Of a DNA stretch of 26,000 nt, positions 20,834-26,000 are shown in pieces. The notes under the pieces are model-generated. The model saw only the letters and a program-made list of their open reading frames with translations. It had not been told where the DNA came from and searched no databases. Each line of letters opens with the position of its first letter. Within the stretch, counting starts at the first letter, position 1. This DNA is from Cryptomeria japonica (taxonomy: Eukaryota > Streptophyta > Pinopsida > Cupressales > Cupressaceae), in assembly GCF_030272615.1 (NCBI RefSeq), contig NC_081408.1, forward strand, positions 763,491,673 through 763,517,672. Reading direction: 5' to 3'. The translations under genes were made by a program, and so were the position numbers.

Positions 20834-21240
20834 CCTATGCGCTAAAACAATCTTGTCTACGTGCTAAACTGCTTACCATGCGCTACCCTGTTCTCACTAA
20901 GTGCTACCCAATCTACCCTATGCACTAGATAGCACCTACGCGCTACCCTTTTCTCCCAAAGCACCACCTAACTTATCCTAAGTGCTAAACTACCCTATGT
21001 GCTATTCTATCCTACTCTTGCGCTGCGTATCTAACCCTATGCACTACCTGGACCTACCTATGCAACCTTCTAGAAACCCTATGCGCTAGGTATCTTCTAT
21101 GTGCTACCCATTTTTCCCTCTATGCTACCCTGTGATCCTGATGCACTAACCTAATCCTAAGCACTATCCTAATCTACTGATGCACTACCCTACACTTTTC
21201 GGACACTATCCTATTTCAATAAACCTTAAGCGCTACGAAA
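20834..21240. repeat. Degenerate GCGCTAC minisatellite, about 20 motif copies
   Basis: The word CCTATGCGCTACCC or a close variant recurs about 20 times at intervals of roughly 17-24 bp. The central GCGC appears as GCGC, GTGC or GCAC, which are the products expected from CpG decay. Spacers are C/T-rich and vary in length, so this is neither a strict satellite nor a CRISPR array. No coding frame runs through it. Confidence 0.7.
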
Positions 21241-21971
21241 CCTAGAGATTGAGAAGGACTTGGAGGTATAGAGTGCAACTACGCCTGGTGAGTTGGTGGA
21301 ATTGAGCAACACCAACTAGGTGGAGAGTTGAGCAGGCTAGGTAAACCCCATCAAGGTCCTAGCACCTTAAGCCTTGATTTTTGGAATGCCTTTAGAGGTC
21401 TTATGCCTTATGTTGTTTTGATTTTTGTATTTAGTCGTGTGATGTGTGAAGTAATATCCTTTGGTTGTTGGGTGTTAGCCTAGATCTAGAGTGTGTGTGA
21501 GATCTTGTGTCATCTCCTAGCATTAGAGGTGGTTCTTTATCGTTCCACATGGTCGGGTGGTTTGATGCCTTCTTCCATTGGTATGTTCTTCATTGGATGC
21601 TCTTGTGCATGGATATGGATTCTTATCTCTTTAGCTTATGGATGGATACTTGTAGTTGAGTATTATGCATGATTTTTATGGCATATGTATTTGTACATCT
21701 CATGAGATCCTTGTATTTATAGATTGAGAGCTATACTCCTTGATGTAAAATGGATAATGTATTCATATGTAATTATAGTTGATGTATTTTGTTGTATCTT
21801 GGATATTGGTTCAACGATGGAAATAATGTAGTTGAATCTATTGATGTGTATTTAGTGTTATGTGGATGTCTATTGTGTTAAAGAAATGGATTAGGAATGT
21901 GATAGAAATATTGATGTTTAGATAATGAATAAGTAATTGGGATTAGGAACATTTGGTGGTGCTCTTAAAAT
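21241..21971. other. T/G-rich non-coding sequence left of the solo LTR
   Basis: There is no ORF of note. A small inverted repeat GTTGGTG (21292-21298) / CACCAAC (21310-21316) is present. Base composition (many GATG, TTGG and TGTATTT words) resembles 23391 to about 23800, so the two stretches were probably contiguous before the solo LTR inserted and may belong to one older element. Confidence 0.45.
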
Positions 21972-21976
21972 GAATC
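21972..21976. repeat. Target-site duplication, left copy
   Basis: GAATC immediately precedes the TGTAGACA start of the solo LTR and matches 23386-23390. Confidence 0.8.
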
Positions 21977-22872
21977 TGTAGACATATAAAAATGACCATA
22001 TTCCTAAATGAATATTTTATGTTCATTCCTCTATTTAGTTAAATCTAATTTAATTAAATCACTCACATTCTTCTATTTAATTAAGTAAATTATTCAATTT
22101 ATTTAGTAAAATTCACTTGAGCCCATTTAATTGAATAAATCATTTTATTTAATTAAAACCCTTCTTCTCACCTTTTAATTAAATTTATATTTAATTAATA
22201 GTTTACCCCAATTAAATAAATCTATTTTATTTAATTTCACAACTTGCAACCAAATTGAAATAAAGCAATTTATTTTAATCCTATTATCCCTCACCCACTT
22301 GCATTTTTCTACATCTCCCACTTGCCTCTCTAAACCCCCTTCTAGATTCTTCTAATCACTTCTAAATTAGCCTAACTCATCTCCTAAATATTGTCACATC
22401 CCTAAGCAAAGGGAAGTCACTTCTCAAACCCTCAAAGTCTTTGAAAATCATTAAAGGCTTTATGTCTCCAACAAGTTAACCTTGAAAGTCTTCCAAACCA
22501 TTAATGGTTAACTCAACCCTCTAGCATGATTAGAGTCTTTTTCTCTTAACTCAATCTCCATCTAACCCAAGGGTCTCATCAAGAATTTATTGCTTTGACC
22601 ATGATTATCCCTTTAACCTTTGCACAAGAGTTTACCCCTTGGGTAAAAGCTTTATCCATTGGATAACCCTAACCTAACCTTAACCCTTACCTCCTAAGGT
22701 AACCATGAGGTCTTCTCAAGCATTTAATGCTTCTTACCTCTCCTCTCAACCAGTCTTATGTTGACAATTGTCACCATTTCATTGGTGAAAATTGTAAACA
22801 TGGATTGGCAACTTTCAAACTTGACCTTTGATTAACTCTTTCAATCCTGACCATCTATTTCCCTATTTTCAC

Positions 22873-22880
22873 TATAAATA
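22873..22880 (+). promoter_or_regulatory. TATA box of the solo LTR
   Basis: CACTATAAATAAAGC is a strong plant TATA match located about two thirds of the way into the LTR. Transcription would start near 22905. The position fits the U3/R boundary, but the start site is inferred. Confidence 0.6.
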
Positions 22881-23179
22881 AAGCTCTCATTCCTCCATTT
22901 TAAGGATCCATGCAAGCTTTTAGTATCTCATTTATGCTCAATTTTATCAATACATCTAGCTTCTCTTTGTAATAGGAATTAATCTAATAAGCATTTTAGA
23001 CTATTTCCTTTATCATTAGCTTAAATCATAAACTAGTATATCATGTTAGGATAGTATTGCTACTAATCTTGTCATCTTATAATCTAGTTTATTGCATTTG
23101 TAGAACCATGCATAGATAGGATGCATTTCATATTTAAATCAGTCTAAAGCATCCCTCGTTCTTGCATTCATCATCCCTA

Positions 23180-23219
23180 AGCCACTTTGCTCAGTAATAT
23201 GAGAGCAAAGGCATTGGCT
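23180..23219 (+). other. Stem-loop in the putative U5 of the solo LTR
   Basis: CTTTGCTC (23185-23192) pairs perfectly with GAGCAAAG (23203-23210). AGCCA (23180-23184) pairs with TGGCT (23215-23219) across a GCAT bulge. Confidence 0.5.
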
Positions 23220-23267
23220 TGAGGGACCTTGTGAGATAGAGAACCATGGAACCGACCTTGGGAAGTT

Positions 23268-23286
23268 GAGTCATTCTTCATGACTC
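23268..23286 (+). other. Second stem-loop in the solo LTR, containing TGAGTCA
   Basis: GAGTCAT (23268-23274) and ATGACTC (23280-23286) form a perfect 7-bp stem with a TCTTC loop. TGAGTCA at 23267-23273 matches the GCN4/AP-1-type bZIP site as DNA. Confidence 0.5.
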
Positions 23287-23385
23287 CATAACTTGCACCA
23301 AGAAGTCTCGTGGGTGTGTGAACAAGCCTCTTTGAGACCACATTTTTGCATTTTAAGTTTCATTGACCCGCTTTTCCCACACACA

Positions 23386-23390
23386 GAATC
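23386..23390. repeat. Target-site duplication, right copy
   Basis: GAATC immediately follows the ...CACACA end of the solo LTR. Confidence 0.8.
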
Positions 23391-26000
23391 TTATGGGGTT
23401 AATGGCATTTGCATTATCAACTATTGTACTCATGTTAGATAGAGTAGTGAATGAACATATATATATGCATGAAAGGAGTAAATGTTAGTTGTATTAGATT
23501 GCTTTAGATCATGGTAGAAAGCACGGTGATATGTTCTTGTTGATGTTATAAGTAATGGTGTTGAGATAACCTAGGGGATGCAATTGATTAGTTATGTGAT
23601 GATGTTTATTTCCACTTGCATTTTCTAATCTTAAGATTATGTTTAAAGTGATTATATGCATATTGGTATATGGATATTATAGCATTGAGAATTCTAGTTG
23701 CTTATGTTGCATTAGATAAATATGATTTTAAAAAAGAAATATTATCTCTATTGCATGATAGTTAGTTGTACATTTGATTCTAGCTTAGCAATTCAAATTC
23801 TCAACTAAAAATTGTTAAGAAATTCAATTGTGGCATATCAAATGACACAAAAGGAAGTACTAAACTATAAAGCAAAAAAAACTGAAAGGATTTTTTTTTT
23901 TGATAGAATATTGCTCATAGAGCAAAGATACTCCTACATCATCAAACAAATATGTATCATGAGGATCTTAATTAGATATATTATTAAGAAACTAAGAGGA
24001 AGCATCATCATCATTGAGTAAGACAACCACACCAAATGATACATTTCTACTTTAAATGTATCAATAAATGTTGGGGCTAAGACATTAGAAATATTTAGTA
24101 TTGGTTCACATATAATATTTGCATTAGAAACACAATATACCACACAATTAATCATCACTAACATCAAAGGAAGTATCATGAGTTCGTTGAAAGATATTAT
24201 CATGATTTTGACAAATCACACAAGCAATCATGTACCTCCTTACTAGATTATTATGAGAAGGAAGAAACATATTCAAGAGAGAATCATTACCATTAACTAT
24301 TAGAGTTAAATCAATATGAAGTTCAAAGATAAATGAAGACGTTCTTATATAAAGGAGAAAATGCTTACAAAGTTTATTTTATATATATATATATGAACAT
24401 CATCCATATAAAAAAGGAGATAATATTTTCAAAAGATTAATAAATGAATAAAGAGAACATCACAAAGATACATTAAAATCTTTAATATAGATATAGACAA
24501 AATACACAATTTATTATTTTAAAACTTGAAAATTAATTTTAAAATTATTACTTTAAAAATAGCAATTATTTAAAAAGCATGATATAATCAAATCTAATTC
24601 TAATATATTTTCCAAAAATATTTAAGGTTTTTTTACATAGATTGTCCAACCTTAGGTCTAGCTAAGAAATTTTCAATCTTACTCAATTGTACTTTTCAAG
24701 CACGTTTTCAGTTTGCACGTGTGACGAAGTCTGCATACTTAGAGTGGTCATTGGTAAATTAGATTTTATTTTATTTTGGCGCACAAGCTATTTTTTTACT
24801 CTCTATACTTTTTCTATCTCCATTATTATTATTTGGTCAATTTAAATAATAAAAACAATTCTCATGTCTCTCTCCATATCGTTTTGGTCAATATGAATCA
24901 TGTGATAAACGATATTGGTTGAATAAAATGTTTTCAATGGGAAAATTGAATGCTTCAAAAGATACTATAGAAGTTGAAGTTAATTGTGGAATATATATTG
25001 TTTGTTTAGTGAAGTAAAATGATTTGTTAAGAGTCTTATTAGGGGTTATGTTTAGTTGGTTATAGATGATTATTTTGTATAATTTTTGTGGAATAAATAT
25101 CTTATTATCATTGATATTATTTTGGAGATTCATTATTCATATTGTATGATATTTACAAGCTATAATAACGAAAGTATCATAAAATTAGAAAACTCAACCA
25201 AAAAAAAAACTTTCAATTATTGATTTTATAAAAAGGTTATTTTTTTATATTAAAACTATTGAGATAAAAGAAATATATGTAAAATATAAAATAGTAAATC
25301 AAATAAAGGTTCACTTCTAACATATTATATCAAAGATTCAAAGTTTCAAAGATTTATAATATTAAATTGAGTATTTAGACAAAATTATGTGAATTTTGAA
25401 ATCAATATTCGTATTTCATATTGTTACGTTTCATGTTTATACAGACAACTTTGGTGTGATGCTTGTATAAATATTTTATATACATCTATCTAAAGAAGTC
25501 AAGAGAAATCGGTATTGAGGTGCCTATTTATACTAAATATCCTCAAGATTGATATCTACCATCTTTTAGATAGATATATATTTAAGATACCTATACTAGA
25601 TTACTCCATATTATCATATTTATTTAAAAATATTAAATGTACAATTTTATCCATGCAATAAATAATATTATATATTTATATGTAATTTATTATTTTATTT
25701 CTACTTCAATCTAAAACTTTGCTTATTATTTCATTTAATACTTAAATATATAATATACTTATCAAATCCTTCTCTTTCTCATGACCTATTCTCTTAGTTG
25801 ATAAGTTTTATGTGGGAATCTATTAGGGGAAGCTAGTGTTTAATATGGATAAGATATGAATACATTTTTCCTTAAGTTGCATTAACTCTATAAAATTGCC
25901 ATCAAAGAAAATTGTCCCCTCTAACTCCTTGTTAGATTCATCGATTACACCTTCCTTTTTATGGTCTCTAATGATTTTTAATTGTCAATTTTCACATATC
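23391..26000. other. AT-rich intergenic DNA, no gene seen
   Basis: To about 23800 the sequence is T/G-rich, like that left of the solo LTR. Beyond that it is very AT-rich, with homopolymer runs (T run near 23891) and a TA dinucleotide run at about 24379-24394. Short open frames at 23812-24021, 23934-24203 (minus) and 24888-25133 (minus) are low-complexity, rich in Ile, Asn and Lys, and show no family motif. One perfect 10-bp hairpin lies at 24037-24063. Confidence 0.6.
24037..24063. repeat. 10-bp perfect inverted repeat
   Basis: TGATACATTT (24037-24046) and AAATGTATCA (24054-24063) are exact inverted copies around a 7-nt loop. No T run or gene edge makes it a terminator. Confidence 0.5.

Larger units (their letters stand above)
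21977..23385 (+). mobile_element. Solo LTR (1409 bp) of a second LTR retrotransposon
   Basis: The block begins TGTAGACATA and ends CCCACACACA (TGT...ACA). It is flanked on both sides by the same five bases GAATC, which is the usual target duplication size. It contains no coding frame, PBS, polypurine tract or second LTR, so it is best read as a solo LTR left by LTR-LTR recombination. Layout on the plus strand is a 5' third crowded with TTTAATTAAA-type words (about 22040-22260), a TATA box TATAAATA at 22873-22880, then a putative R/U5 of about 500 nt with two hairpins (23180-23219 and 23268-23286). The orientation is taken from the TATA box. Ty3/gypsy is likely from length and style, but no coding domain is left to prove the superfamily. 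It is unrelated in sequence to the copia LTRs at 1746-18002. Confidence 0.82.

Noticed and set aside
20834-21240. CRISPR-like array
   Set aside because: Motifs are short and degenerate, spacers vary and resemble one another, and the DNA is eukaryotic.
23812-25133. Short ORFs of 69, 89 and 81 residues in the AT-rich right end
   Set aside because: The composition is that of random AT-rich DNA (Ile, Asn, Lys, Tyr), there is no motif, no neighbouring exon-like frame and no repeat match.

Overview
This is non-coding-rich plant nuclear DNA dominated by LTR retrotransposons. A land plant is indicated by the PBS complementary to plant initiator Met-tRNA, the Tork/Tnt1-like Ty1/copia polyprotein, and a plant mobile domain (PMD) relic. 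The long AT-rich, transposon-derived intergenic DNA would fit a large genome such as a gymnosperm, but the sequence does not prove this. No intact host gene was recognised.

Positions 1-18002 form a head-to-tail array of one Ty1/copia element whose units share LTRs: partial internal A (1-1745) - LTR1 - internal B - LTR2 - internal C - LTR3 - internal D - LTR4. LTR starts (1746, 6867, 11988, 17109) are spaced exactly 5121 bp apart. Every internal region is bounded directly by a PBS and a polypurine tract, with no host DNA or target-site duplication between units. LTRs and internal regions differ by roughly 1.5-2%, almost only by substitutions. Unit A is cut by the window edge and has one stop. 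Unit B has four stops. Unit C has a 1-nt frameshift. Unit D keeps an uninterrupted 1348-residue gag-protease-integrase-RT-RNase H frame, but it carries suspicious changes at conserved sites. B and C share loss of the first RT catalytic Asp. The array continues upstream of the window, so its left end and target duplication cannot be seen.

Positions 18003-18867 are AT-rich flank with a TATA-like site and a hairpin. A decayed PMD-protein gene lies on the minus strand at about 20284-18868. It is followed by a 35-bp palindromic tandem repeat (20481-20585) and a degenerate GCGCTAC-type minisatellite (20834-21240).

Positions 21977-23385 are a solo LTR of a different retrotransposon, with TGT...ACA ends and a perfect 5-bp duplication GAATC on both sides. 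It lies in older T/G-rich non-coding sequence (21241-21971 and 23391 to about 23800). The remainder to 26000 is very AT-rich with no supportable gene. The window therefore shows both opposite products of LTR-LTR recombination: a solo LTR (loss) and a multi-unit array (gain).
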